In this document: in pieces, positions 40,522 through 48,749 of the stretch
Position numbering within the stretch: position 1 is the stretch's first letter
Layout of the letters: every line of letters starts with the position of its first letter
Assembly (NCBI GenBank): GCA_945897365.1
Contig: CAMDFD010000018.1
Location: 1 to 54,599 of the forward strand
Source: Bordetella parapertussis
Lineage (GTDB): Bacteria; Pseudomonadota; Gammaproteobacteria; Burkholderiales; Burkholderiaceae_B
DNA: 54,599 nucleotides
Reading direction: 5' to 3'
The notes under the pieces: model-generated
Databases searched by the model: none
What the model was told of the DNA's origin: nothing
What the model saw: the letters and a program-made list of their open reading frames with translations, nothing else
Program-made: the position numbers and the translations under genes

Positions 40522-41685
40522 ATGCGACAGGCTGAAGTAAACATATTGGCTCAAGGGCTTAAGACCCTGCGGACTCACACTCTGGGGGCCTTTGCGCATT
40601 ATCAACGCGCGGGAGCGTTGACGGTCCCTCTCAAGGACGAGTTTAATCCGCCGCTATGGGAGTTAGGGCACCTCGCCTGGTTTCAGGAATATTGGGTGAG
40701 GCGCAATCAGCAACGCGACCTCGGTGTCTGGCAAGACCTTGCCCATCCTAGACTGACCTCGATGCTTGCCTCAGCCGATATCTGGTACGACAGCGCAGGG
40801 GTTGCACACAAGCAACGCTGGAGTCTGCCCCTGTTGCAAACCACCGATTGCCTGGCATATCTGCAAAACACACTTGCCGCCACACTGGACCAACTGGAGC
40901 ACGAGGTGGACGGCTCGCTTGCATTGTATTTTTATTGGCTTGCACTGCAACATGAGGCCATGCATCTCGAAGCGAGTACCTACATGGCCCAGTCTTTGGG
41001 TATCCCTTTTGAGGTGAGCTGGGCACCTTCTTTAAACGGCACGCAGTCCACCAACCCTGATGCCTTACCAACTTTTAGATCACTACCCAGCTCAACTTGG
41101 GCGCTAGGTGCACAGTGGCAAGAGCTTGAAAATAAAAGCTTTTGTTTCGACAACGAAGTCGGTCAACGACTGGCGTCGCTTGATGCCTTTTCGATTGCAC
41201 TTCACCCCGTGACCTGGGCACAATATCTTGCTTTTGTCCAGGCCACGGGTCATCGCTTACCTCTTTATGTACGACCCGCCTTGTCACCTCAGTCGCCCTA
41301 TCCCTTTGAAATCCGCGTCTTTGATGCTTGGCAGACTATCCATCCTGAGGCATGCGCCACACATATTTCCTGGGATGACGCGCAAGCCTACTGCCGTTGG
41401 GCACGATGCAGACTGCCGACCGAAGCCGAGTGGGATTATGCGGCTCGCACGCAAGAGGATTTCATCTGGGGCGACGTTTGGGAATGGACGGCAGACACCT
41501 TTGAGCCTTTTGAGGGATTTACACCCCACCCCTATGTCGAATACTCCGCACCTTGGTTTGGCACACGCAAAGTGTTACGAGGCGCGGCATCGGCGACGCA
41601 TCCGTATTTACGCAATATCAATTACCGTAACTTTTTCACCTCCGAGCGTCGGGATATCTACTCAGGCTTTAGGGTGTGTGCCTAG
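40522..41685 (+). CDS. senA: Selenoneine synthase SenA (EgtB-like non-haem iron enzyme)
   Basis: The 387-residue protein has the two-domain plan of EgtB: a DinB four-helix domain and a C-terminal FGE-sulfatase (formylglycine-generating-enzyme) domain. Three putative iron ligands are His50 (WELGHLAWFQEYW) and His144 and His148 (LQHEAMHLEAS). The C-terminal domain has LPTEAEWDYAAR, GDVWEWTAD and RDIYSGFRVC. EgtB joins hercynine to a thiol; SenA joins hercynine to the selenosugar from SenB, giving a selenoxide on the way to selenoneine. The SenA call rests on adjacency to senB and senC. By sequence alone an EgtB role with a sulfur donor could not be excluded. Confidence 0.88.
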   Translation: MRQAEVNILAQGLKTLRTHTLGAFAHYQRAGALTVPLKDEFNPPLWELGHLAWFQEYWVRRNQQRDLGVWQDLAHPRLTSMLASADIWYDSAGVAHKQRWSLPLLQTTDCLAYLQNTLAATLDQLEHEVDGSLALYFYWLALQHEAMHLEASTYMAQSLGIPFEVSWAPSLNGTQSTNPDALPTFRSLPSSTWALGAQWQELENKSFCFDNEVGQRLASLDAFSIALHPVTWAQYLAFVQATGHRLPLYVRPALSPQSPYPFEIRVFDAWQTIHPEACATHISWDDAQAYCRWARCRLPTEAEWDYAARTQEDFIWGDVWEWTADTFEPFEGFTPHPYVEYSAPWFGTRKVLRGAASATHPYLRNINYRNFFTSERRDIYSGFRVCA

Positions 41686-41697
41686 ACTATTTGGACA

Positions 41698-42675
41698 TCA
41701 ACTCGCCCAGAACAATGCGAATTGTTCCTGCGGGTCCGTCCAGCATTGTGTCTGCGCAAAGCCAGCGCGCTTAAGGTGCTCCGTAAAACTCGGGATCGTC
41801 CACTTGTAAGAGTTTTCCGTATGAATGGCCTCGCCCTCAAGAAAAACTCGTGAACGCTCACCCCAGCGCACCGTGACAGCCTTGCGAGCGATCAGATGCA
41901 TTTCAATCCGAGATTCGACCTCATTGAATACTGCCTGATGCCGCCAATCCCGCACATCAAAGTTCGACCCTAACAAGCTATTAATGTGCCTCAACACGTT
42001 GAGATTAAAAGCCGCCGTGACCCCAAGATCATCGTCATAGGCGCGCTCGAGCGTATCGGTGGCTTTAACTAAATCAATGCCAATCAATACACCCGAGCCC
42101 GGCTGAGCGTTTTGACACAGTGTAGAGATACGTCCTAAAAACTGAAGCGCCTCCGCTGGCGTGAAATTTCCCAAGCTCGAACCCGGATAAAAAACAAAGA
42201 CTGGACGATGCGTGATTTGACTCGCCAAAACCGAAGGAAAATCAAGCGTTGAGGAAAAATCCATGCCGACACCCACCATCTCAACGCCCGGGTGCACCCG
42301 CTGGAGGTTGACCAGTGTATCGGTCAAATAGTCGAGCGAAATATCGACCGCAACATATACGCTAGGAGTCGTACCCGAGAACAGACTGGCTGCCTTCTGG
42401 CAACTGCCTGCACCAAGATCAATCCAAGCCGCTTGTTTTGGAATGCATTGATGAATGGCAGAGGCATGTTCAAGCAAAATACTGGCTTCGGTACGTGTTG
42501 GATAGTACTCAGGCAAGTGGGTAATCGCCTCGAACAAGGTGGAGCCTAGCGCATTGTAGAAATATTTTGGCGAACAGTGCGCACGCGCCGCAGTCAACCC
42601 GAGCTCCAGTTCCGTGGCCATCTTGCGCGGGTCCATATCGAAGGTCTTGTAAAAACTCGGGGTCTTCTGGGTCAT
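41698..42675 (-). CDS. egtD: L-histidine N-alpha-methyltransferase
   Basis: EgtD trimethylates histidine to hercynine, the betaine precursor of ergothioneine and selenoneine. The 325-residue protein has PKYFYNALGSTLFEAITHLP, EYYPTRTEA, the SAM motif DLGAGSCQK at 86-94, PGSSLGNF with Asn170, and AYDDDLGVTAAFNLN. HTENSYKW carries Glu287 and Ser289, matching the histidine-binding Glu282/Ser284 of mycobacterial EgtD. It is convergent with senA, 12 bases between stops, and divergent from chrA. AGCAGGTGA precedes the start. No EgtA, EgtC or EgtE genes are here, so the product most likely feeds SenA. Confidence 0.93.
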   Translation of the reverse strand: MTQKTPSFYKTFDMDPRKMATELELGLTAARAHCSPKYFYNALGSTLFEAITHLPEYYPTRTEASILLEHASAIHQCIPKQAAWIDLGAGSCQKAASLFSGTTPSVYVAVDISLDYLTDTLVNLQRVHPGVEMVGVGMDFSSTLDFPSVLASQITHRPVFVFYPGSSLGNFTPAEALQFLGRISTLCQNAQPGSGVLIGIDLVKATDTLERAYDDDLGVTAAFNLNVLRHINSLLGSNFDVRDWRHQAVFNEVESRIEMHLIARKAVTVRWGERSRVFLEGEAIHTENSYKWTIPSFTEHLKRAGFAQTQCWTDPQEQFALFWAS

Positions 42676-42796
42676 TCACCTGCTCCGGGCAACTCAAAAA
42701 TGTGATCGAAACCTTAACACGTTGCCTTGGAGCATACGTCTTTGGTATACGAGCTGAGGCATAATCACTCACACCCTTTAGGCGATATGAGCCACG

Positions 42797-44002
42797 ATGA
42801 CAGCCTCGACGACACACCGCGATCAAAGCCCTTGGACAGTCTTTTGGATTTTCCTGCGTCTAGGGCTAACCTCTTTTGGAGGACCCGTCGCGCATTTAGG
42901 ATATTTTAGAGAAGAGTTCGTGACGCGCCGTCAATGGCTCAGCGACCGCAGCTACGCCGATCTCGTGGCGCTCTGTCAATTCCTACCCGGGCCCGCAAGC
43001 AGTCAAGTCGGTATCGCATTGGGATTTTCCAGAGCGGGTTACGCGGGTGCGCTGGCGGCTTGGACTGGCTTTACCCTACCCTCAGCGATTGCGTTGATAT
43101 TGTTTGCAATCGGAATCTCCAGTGTCGGCACGAGCTTTTCGGCTGGCGCGCTGCAAGGCTTGAAGGTCGTCGCAGTCGCCGTAGTCGCCCAAGCAGTTTG
43201 GGGCATGGCACGCAGCCTCTGTACGGATGCAAAGCGCATCACCATCATGATGTTGGCCACGTGCGCCGTACTGCTGATGCCCTCGGTCTGGTCACAAGTC
43301 GGCGTGATCCTTGCGGCAGGGCTCGCTGGGCTCGTCTTGTTCAAGCCCACACCACTCGTGTCTCATGAGCCACTTCCTATACAGCTCTCGAAGCGGACAG
43401 GCGCTTTCTGGCTCGCACTTTTTTTTGTTGTGTTGATCGCTTTGCCCATTGCTTCTGAGGCCTTACCCAATCAGGCACTGGCAATCGTTGATGCCTTTTA
43501 TCGTGCGGGCTCCCTCGTATTTGGTGGAGGTCATGTGGTGCTTCCACTTCTACAGACCGAAGTGGTGCCAACGGGTTGGGTCGATGAACAAGTCTTTCTC
43601 GCAGGCTATGGTGCGACCCAAGCCATGCCCGGCCCTCTTTTCACCTTCGCCGCCTTTTTAGGTGCCTCGATGACCTCTGCGCCAAGTGGTTGGATCGGTG
43701 GCATGATCGCTTTGATCGCGATTTTTATCCCATCCTTTCTGTTGGTCGTGGGTGCGTTACCGTTTTGGGAGCAACTGCGCCAAAACCTCCGTACACAAGC
43801 TGCATTAATGGGTATCAACGCCGCTGTCGTGGGTCTCCTTCTCGCCGCACTGTATCAGCCCGTTTGGACCAGCGCGATTTTGAGCGCGCAGGATTTCGGA
43901 CTGGCGCTGGTCGCCTTTGTCGCACTGATGTTCTGGAAACTCCCGCCATGGCTCGTGGTGATTGCCGGTGGTGCAGCGGGATGGTTACTCCATCTACTTT
44001 AA
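42797..44002 (+). CDS. chrA: Chromate-type anion transporter (ChrA, two CHR domains)
   Basis: The 401-residue membrane protein has two CHR halves: FLRLGLTSFGGPVAHLGYFR with LCQFLPGPASSQVGIALG in the first, and AFYRAGSLVFGGGHVVLPLL with GYGATQAMPGPLFTFAAFLG in the second. About ten to twelve helices are expected. ChrA proteins export chromate using the proton gradient. It is divergent from egtD over 121 bases. Chromate, sulfate and selenate are similar oxyanions, so a role in selenium supply or efflux is possible, but the sequence alone only supports the family. Confidence 0.9.
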   Translation: MTASTTHRDQSPWTVFWIFLRLGLTSFGGPVAHLGYFREEFVTRRQWLSDRSYADLVALCQFLPGPASSQVGIALGFSRAGYAGALAAWTGFTLPSAIALILFAIGISSVGTSFSAGALQGLKVVAVAVVAQAVWGMARSLCTDAKRITIMMLATCAVLLMPSVWSQVGVILAAGLAGLVLFKPTPLVSHEPLPIQLSKRTGAFWLALFFVVLIALPIASEALPNQALAIVDAFYRAGSLVFGGGHVVLPLLQTEVVPTGWVDEQVFLAGYGATQAMPGPLFTFAAFLGASMTSAPSGWIGGMIALIAIFIPSFLLVVGALPFWEQLRQNLRTQAALMGINAAVVGLLLAALYQPVWTSAILSAQDFGLALVAFVALMFWKLPPWLVVIAGGAAGWLLHLL

Positions 44003-44049
44003 AAGCTTAGAGCCTCAGCATGACATGGGGCAATTCTAAAAGAGAAAAG

Positions 44050-45006
44050 CTAAATAGGCGATATCAACGCCTGTCCCGCGCGATGGCATTTTAAGTTTTC
44101 AAGCACCCGCTCAACCGCCTCTTGCATCGCCTCAGGTGAGAGACCTGCTATGTGAGGGGTAATCACAACATCGTCCAGATCAATCAACCCAGGTGGTAAC
44201 GTAGGCTCACCCTCATACACATCGAGTGCCGCACCCGCGATCACTTTATGATTGATCGCTTCAATCAGCGCAACCGTATCAACAAGGCTTCCTCGCGCCA
44301 CATTGACTAATATGCCATCAGAGCCCAATAAATTTAGTACTGTGCGATTGACGATATGGAAAGTCTCAGGACCGGCAGGTGCGCATATCACTAGAAAGTC
44401 ACACCATGTTGCCAACTCCTCGATATTCGAGAAATAGGCATACCCAAACTCATCCTTACGCGTTCGACTGTGATAGCCCACCTGCATATCAAAAGCGAGT
44501 GCACGGGTTGCGAGCTTTTGTCCAACAGCACCCAAACCGAAAATACCTATTTTTCTTCTTGAGATATGTCTCGGTCTCGGTAACTCGTCACGCCATAAAC
44601 CTTTTCGAACTTCACGATTGAGAAAAGGGAGTCGCCTGACCGTGGCAAAAAGCAGCATCATGGTGTGATCCGCAACAACCTCGGCGTTCGTTCCAGCGGC
44701 GTTACAGGCGACGATCCCTCTTTTGCGTGCCGCGGCAAGATCTACGCCTTCGTGACCCACGCCCAAGGTGCTGATGAATTCGAGTTTAGGCATGAGCGCC
44801 ATTTCGGCTTCTTTCAAACCAAAAGCACCGTTAGTCAGAACAAAATTGATGCGCGCGCCATGTTCAAGCATCGTTTGCGTTAAAAATGATCGATCACCAC
44901 CATATTTTTCATAAGGCATATAGATCACCTCAACATGTTCGGACAAAAGGGAGCGATGCTCCTCTGTCAAATATACGAGCACTAAAAGAACAGACTTTTG
45001 AAACAT
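44050..45006 (-). CDS. D-2-hydroxyacid dehydrogenase of the aconitase X cluster
   Basis: I start at the ATG at 45006, nine bases after AAGGA, rather than the GTG two codons upstream; this gives 318 residues. It has the Rossmann motif IGIFGLGAVGQKLATRALAF, the Arg in NVARGSLVDTVALIEA, Glu in DVYEGEP, and catalytic His in ITPHIAGLSPEAM. It lies 39 bases behind the 3-hydroxyisobutyrate dehydrogenase-type gene and LysR on the same strand. The family reduces 2-oxoacids or oxidises D-2-hydroxyacids. The exact substrate is unknown. Confidence 0.87.
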   Translation of the reverse strand: MFQKSVLLVLVYLTEEHRSLLSEHVEVIYMPYEKYGGDRSFLTQTMLEHGARINFVLTNGAFGLKEAEMALMPKLEFISTLGVGHEGVDLAAARKRGIVACNAAGTNAEVVADHTMMLLFATVRRLPFLNREVRKGLWRDELPRPRHISRRKIGIFGLGAVGQKLATRALAFDMQVGYHSRTRKDEFGYAYFSNIEELATWCDFLVICAPAGPETFHIVNRTVLNLLGSDGILVNVARGSLVDTVALIEAINHKVIAGAALDVYEGEPTLPPGLIDLDDVVITPHIAGLSPEAMQEAVERVLENLKCHRAGQALISPI

Positions 45007-45045
45007 CTTCACATATCCTTCGTCACAGCAAAACGATCAGATTCA

Positions 45046-45933
45046 TTATTCAGGTTTTTTGCCGAACTGAACGCCTGCCCATTCCTCAAAATGTCTGATT
45101 GGAAAAAGATTGTCTTTTGGCCCGTCACCTTGTGTCATGGCAAAAGCCAAGAACTGTCGCGCATTTTGATTGATGAACATCGGCGCACCAATTTTCTCTG
45201 CCTCATCCAGACACATTTTGATATCTTTGTGCAGTAACTCTGTTGTGAAACGTACAGTGAAGTTTCTGTCTAGGGCACCCTGTGGAATTCTTTCAAGCGT
45301 TGCAAAGGACCTACCGCTAGAAACATTCAGCACGTCCAACATCGTTTTAGAATCCAGGCCCGCTTTCACGCCGTAGACCAAAGCCTCGCAGCTCGCCAAC
45401 ATGCTTGTGGCATATAGGGTGTTATTAATGATCTTCATCGTTTGTCCCAAGCTAGGATCCTCGCCAAGGAAGAAAATATTTTTGCCGATGACTTTCAAAA
45501 TAGGCTCGGCTTTTTTAAAAGCCTCTGTATCGCCTGCGGCCATGACTGCCAATGTGCCGTGTTGGGCAGCAACAGTGCCTCCACTGACTGGTGCGCTCAC
45601 AAACGCGATTCCGCGCTGAGACAAAACATCATGCACTTCTTTTGTGACTGAGGGACCTGTTGTGGAAAGATCAATCAACATTTTGACGGCTGATCCCTTT
45701 ACGACTTCGGCAGCGACGGATTGGACCGCAGCAGGAACTGGCAAACATAAATAAACATCGCTTACGCGAGATGCCAGATCTGCTACACCTGTTGCGACCT
45801 CTGCCCCAAGCGCTTTAAAACGCGATAGGACCTCATTATTTAAGTCAAAAATGACAAGCCCATGGCCTGCGGCCAGAATGCGTGTCGCAAAATGTTGTCC
45901 GATATTACCTGCGCCAATTAAACCTACTTTCAT
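45046..45933 (-). CDS. 3-hydroxyisobutyrate dehydrogenase-family oxidoreductase
   Basis: The 295-residue protein has the family N-terminus VGLIGAGNIGQHFATRILAA, the substrate motif SAPVSGGTVAAQHGTLAVMA, the catalytic-lysine helix GQTMKIINNTLYATSM and the C-terminal KDIKMCLDEAEKIGAPM. Members oxidise beta-hydroxyacids such as 3-hydroxyisobutyrate or reduce tartronate semialdehyde. An AAGGAGAT Shine-Dalgarno is strong. It lies between LysR and the D-2-hydroxyacid dehydrogenase on the same strand and opposite aconitase X, so it probably acts on a breakdown product of the same substrate. Confidence 0.9.
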   Translation of the reverse strand: MKVGLIGAGNIGQHFATRILAAGHGLVIFDLNNEVLSRFKALGAEVATGVADLASRVSDVYLCLPVPAAVQSVAAEVVKGSAVKMLIDLSTTGPSVTKEVHDVLSQRGIAFVSAPVSGGTVAAQHGTLAVMAAGDTEAFKKAEPILKVIGKNIFFLGEDPSLGQTMKIINNTLYATSMLASCEALVYGVKAGLDSKTMLDVLNVSSGRSFATLERIPQGALDRNFTVRFTTELLHKDIKMCLDEAEKIGAPMFINQNARQFLAFAMTQGDGPKDNLFPIRHFEEWAGVQFGKKPE

Positions 45934-45993
45934 GCCTATCTCCTTGAGATTTTTTATATGTACTTTTATTTTATGCAGATACTAATATATCAA

Positions 45994-46896
45994 TTAAGCG
46001 GATTGAAAGATCGTACCGAAGTCGCAGTGATCTTGCGCGAGTGTGGCAACAGCTGAAATAAAGGCGCTCTTTTGTTCAGCACGATACACGGCGGCATAGG
46101 AGGCAAGCGGCAAGACAGGCGTCACAGCAAGCACCTGAAGCGAGCCAGCGTGAATCATCTGTTGCAAACAATTTTTAGGCAAATAGCTGATGCCCATGCC
46201 AGAAATCGTCAGTGCGATTAAGGTCACCAGGCTGTTACTCAAGATTGTGTTTTCAGGCTGGATACCAATGGATTGCATCCATCGATTGTAAAGCTGCCCC
46301 GTGCCTGAGCGATCGTCTTGAGTGAGAAGTCTGTGCTTGGCAAGATCCTGCATCTGCAAGCGTCGCCCAATCGACACCAGACCGGGCTTGCACATCCAGG
46401 CATTCTCCACAACGCCAACTTTTTTTACGACCAATCTTTGATCCTCGAACACTTGTGGAACAATCATCAAGTCGACTTCGTCCGTCAACAACTTGTCTCT
46501 CAATGCGAGACTCACATCCACATACGGCTCAATCACCACTCGCGGATAACAGGCCTGAATCGCACTGACTAAGCGAGGCAACCAGGTCATTGCGGTGAGC
46601 TCCGTTACGCCAATTCTGATGCGGCGCACCAAAATTTCTGGGCGCTGAAACTGCTCGATGGCCGTGTCCCTTTGCTCCAGCAAGCGTTTAGCGACTAAAA
46701 ACATCTCTTCACCCTTTGGTGTCAATCTTGCCGAGCGCTGGGTTCGATCAAAAAGGGGCGTCTCGAACATGGCCTCCAATTCATGCACGCGCTTGGAAAC
46801 CGCGGATTGCGTTGTGTGCAGGCGAGTGGCCGCTTGAGAAAAACCGCCCGCCTGAACAATCCAAAAGAGCGCCTCCAACTGTTTAAAGGTCATCAT
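45994..46896 (-). CDS. LysR-family transcriptional regulator
   Basis: The 300-residue protein has an N-terminal winged helix-turn-helix (TFKQLEALFWIVQAGGFSQA, then ATRLHTTQSAVSKRVHELEA) and a LysR effector domain from about residue 90 (RRIRIGVTELTAMTWLPRLV). It is divergent from the aconitase X genes and heads a run with the two dehydrogenases. LysR proteins commonly control the divergent operon in response to a pathway intermediate, so the aconitase X substrate or product is the likely inducer. Confidence 0.92.
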   Translation of the reverse strand: MMTFKQLEALFWIVQAGGFSQAATRLHTTQSAVSKRVHELEAMFETPLFDRTQRSARLTPKGEEMFLVAKRLLEQRDTAIEQFQRPEILVRRIRIGVTELTAMTWLPRLVSAIQACYPRVVIEPYVDVSLALRDKLLTDEVDLMIVPQVFEDQRLVVKKVGVVENAWMCKPGLVSIGRRLQMQDLAKHRLLTQDDRSGTGQLYNRWMQSIGIQPENTILSNSLVTLIALTISGMGISYLPKNCLQQMIHAGSLQVLAVTPVLPLASYAAVYRAEQKSAFISAVATLAQDHCDFGTIFQSA

Positions 46897-46911
46897 GTCG
46901 ATTTCTTCTTA

Positions 46912-46956
46912 GATAAATAGATCACTATTTAGAATATATATTAATTCCTATTTATC
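46912..46956. promoter_or_regulatory. Putative LysR binding region upstream of aconitase X genes
   Basis: GATAAATAG at 46912-46920 and CTATTTATC at 46948-46956 are perfect inverted 9-base arms. A third half-site CTATTT at 46925-46930 forms a tight palindrome with the first (AAATAG, ATCA, CTATTT). Several half-sites in a 136-base divergent gap suit a LysR tetramer. Confidence 0.5.
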
Positions 46957-47032
46957 GCTTTTCATGATTTATTTAATTGTCCAGAATCCTACTAGTTCAT
47001 ACATGTTGTTTCGGTGATAAATGGAGAGATAG

Positions 47033-48274
47033 ATGTTTCTGACAGATGAAGAGACAAAAATGCTGTCGGGCGAGAAAGGCCCCGCAGTCCAAAAAGCGAT
47101 GCAAATCCTCGTCGCACTTGGAGAAAGCTTTGGAGCGCAGAAGCTTCTTTCTGTCAATAATGTTCATATGGCGGGCTCATCCGTTCTCGTTGCCGAAGAA
47201 GCTGGCACACGCTTTGTGGAGGATATGCGCAAACAAGGCGGCACTTTTGTTACGCGCGTGACCACCAACCCGACCGCGGTGGATCCTACACAATGGGAGC
47301 AAATCGGCATTCCAGAGTCTGATCAGATCCTACAAAAACGCTTGACCGGTGCGTATGCGGGAATGGGAGCGAACACCTGCAATACTTGCATCCCCTATTT
47401 GGTCGGTAATATGCCCCGCTTTGGTGAGCATATGGCTTGGGGGGAATCCTCTGCCGTCGTGTTTGCCAACTCAGTGTGCGGCGCCCGGACGAATCGTGAA
47501 GGTGGCCCCAGCGCGCTTGCAACTGCGCTCACCGGAAGAACTCCGGAATATGGATTCCACCTAAAAGAAAATCGCTATGGAAGCTTCTTGATCAAGGTCG
47601 AGACGCCGATGCGCGACATGACCGACTACGGAACACTTGGATACTTTGCCGGAAAAATCGCCGGTCAGGATACCCCTGTGTTTGATGGGCTCCCCAATAA
47701 TCCCACACTGGAGGATCTCAAAGCATTAAGCGCGGCACTCGCAGCTTCGGGCGCCGTCAGCATGTTTCACGCTATAGGTGTGACGCCAGAGGCGCCCACA
47801 CTTGAAGCGGCCTTTGGCGGTCGCCCCCCAGCTAAAACACTTGTTTTTGGAGAACAAGAACGTCAAGACGCCGAGAACGCACTCAACAAAGAGCCCTCGG
47901 ATCACGTTGACTGGATTCTCGTCGGATGCCCCAACGCATCCGTGCAGGAAATTCGGGAGGTCGCCGAAGCACTCGAAGGAAAAAAAGTACATCCTGAAGT
48001 GTCGCTGTGGGTCACCACCGCCGGCGCGATGTACGCAATGGCCGATGAAATGGGCTACATCAAAACGATCAAAGATGCAGGTGGCGTCGTGGTGAGAGAG
48101 ACCTGTCCCTTTTTAGCGAGAAGTCGAGTCATCGCGCCGTCGAAAGGCTACAAAACCTTGACGACAAATTCAGCAAAGATGGCTTTTTATGCGCCCGGTC
48201 AATTCGGACTGCCCGCCCACTACGGCAATCTGCAGCGTGTGATGCAAGCCGCCCTCAATGGCGTCTGGAGATAA
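47033..48274 (+). CDS. Aconitase X catalytic (large) subunit
   Basis: The 413-residue protein is AcnX_L (DUF521): VNNVHMAGSSVLVAEEAGTR, GANTCNTCIPYLVGN, GESSAVVFANSVCGARTNRE, and the C-terminal RETCPFLARS. Cys116, Cys119, Cys149, Cys299 and Cys358 are candidates for the iron-sulfur cluster. Characterised bacterial AcnX enzymes dehydrate cis-3-hydroxy-L-proline, and archaeal ones dehydrate mevalonate 5-phosphate. No proline-racemase or reductase gene is present here, so another hydroxyacid is likely. A GGAG ribosome site lies upstream, and the small subunit follows after 5 bases, so this is the two-chain type. Confidence 0.92.
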   Translation: MFLTDEETKMLSGEKGPAVQKAMQILVALGESFGAQKLLSVNNVHMAGSSVLVAEEAGTRFVEDMRKQGGTFVTRVTTNPTAVDPTQWEQIGIPESDQILQKRLTGAYAGMGANTCNTCIPYLVGNMPRFGEHMAWGESSAVVFANSVCGARTNREGGPSALATALTGRTPEYGFHLKENRYGSFLIKVETPMRDMTDYGTLGYFAGKIAGQDTPVFDGLPNNPTLEDLKALSAALAASGAVSMFHAIGVTPEAPTLEAAFGGRPPAKTLVFGEQERQDAENALNKEPSDHVDWILVGCPNASVQEIREVAEALEGKKVHPEVSLWVTTAGAMYAMADEMGYIKTIKDAGGVVVRETCPFLARSRVIAPSKGYKTLTTNSAKMAFYAPGQFGLPAHYGNLQRVMQAALNGVWR

Positions 48275-48279
48275 TAAAT

Positions 48280-48708
48280 ATGACTGCAAACACATTACGA
48301 CTACAAGGTCGAAAAATTGTCACTGGCAAAGCCCAAGGCGAAGCGATCGTGACAAGGGAAGCTATCAGCTTTAATGGTGGAGTCGATAATATGACAGGCA
48401 TCGTGACAGAACCTGGCCACGAAATCGAAGGGATGAATATCTCGGGGAAAGTTCTTGTTTTTTTAACCGGCAAAGGATCGACAGGCGGCTCTTACAAGAT
48501 TTACGACATGGTCTCCCGTGGTACAGCACCCGTCGCTTTTATTCAGGTCAACCCAGAACCTATCACTACCATCGGCGCGATTATCGGCAACATCCCTGTC
48601 GTTGCGGGACTAGACCAAGACCCGACAATAGTGATTAAAACAGGCGACTTCGTCGATATTGATGCGGACGCTGGCGTTGTAGAAGTCAGTCTTAAAAATC
48701 GTTCATAA
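48280..48708 (+). CDS. Aconitase X swivel (small) subunit
   Basis: The 142-residue protein is AcnX_S (DUF126), the beta-rich swivel domain: LRLQGRKIVTGKAQGEAIVT, GKVLVFLTGKGSTGGSYKIY and PEPITTIGAIIGNIPVVAGL. The GSTGGS loop holds the conserved active-site serine that completes the large subunit's site. It is 5 bases behind the large subunit and 41 bases before the receptor gene, in one operon. Confidence 0.93.
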   Translation: MTANTLRLQGRKIVTGKAQGEAIVTREAISFNGGVDNMTGIVTEPGHEIEGMNISGKVLVFLTGKGSTGGSYKIYDMVSRGTAPVAFIQVNPEPITTIGAIIGNIPVVAGLDQDPTIVIKTGDFVDIDADAGVVEVSLKNRS

Positions 48709-48749
48709 AAACTAAAGAAGCATATTTTTTCATTATTAGGAGATAAAGC

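Noticed and set aside
41228..41809. 193-codon plus-strand open frame over the senA end and egtD end
   Set aside because: Another frame of senA and antisense to egtD; composition is not protein-like.
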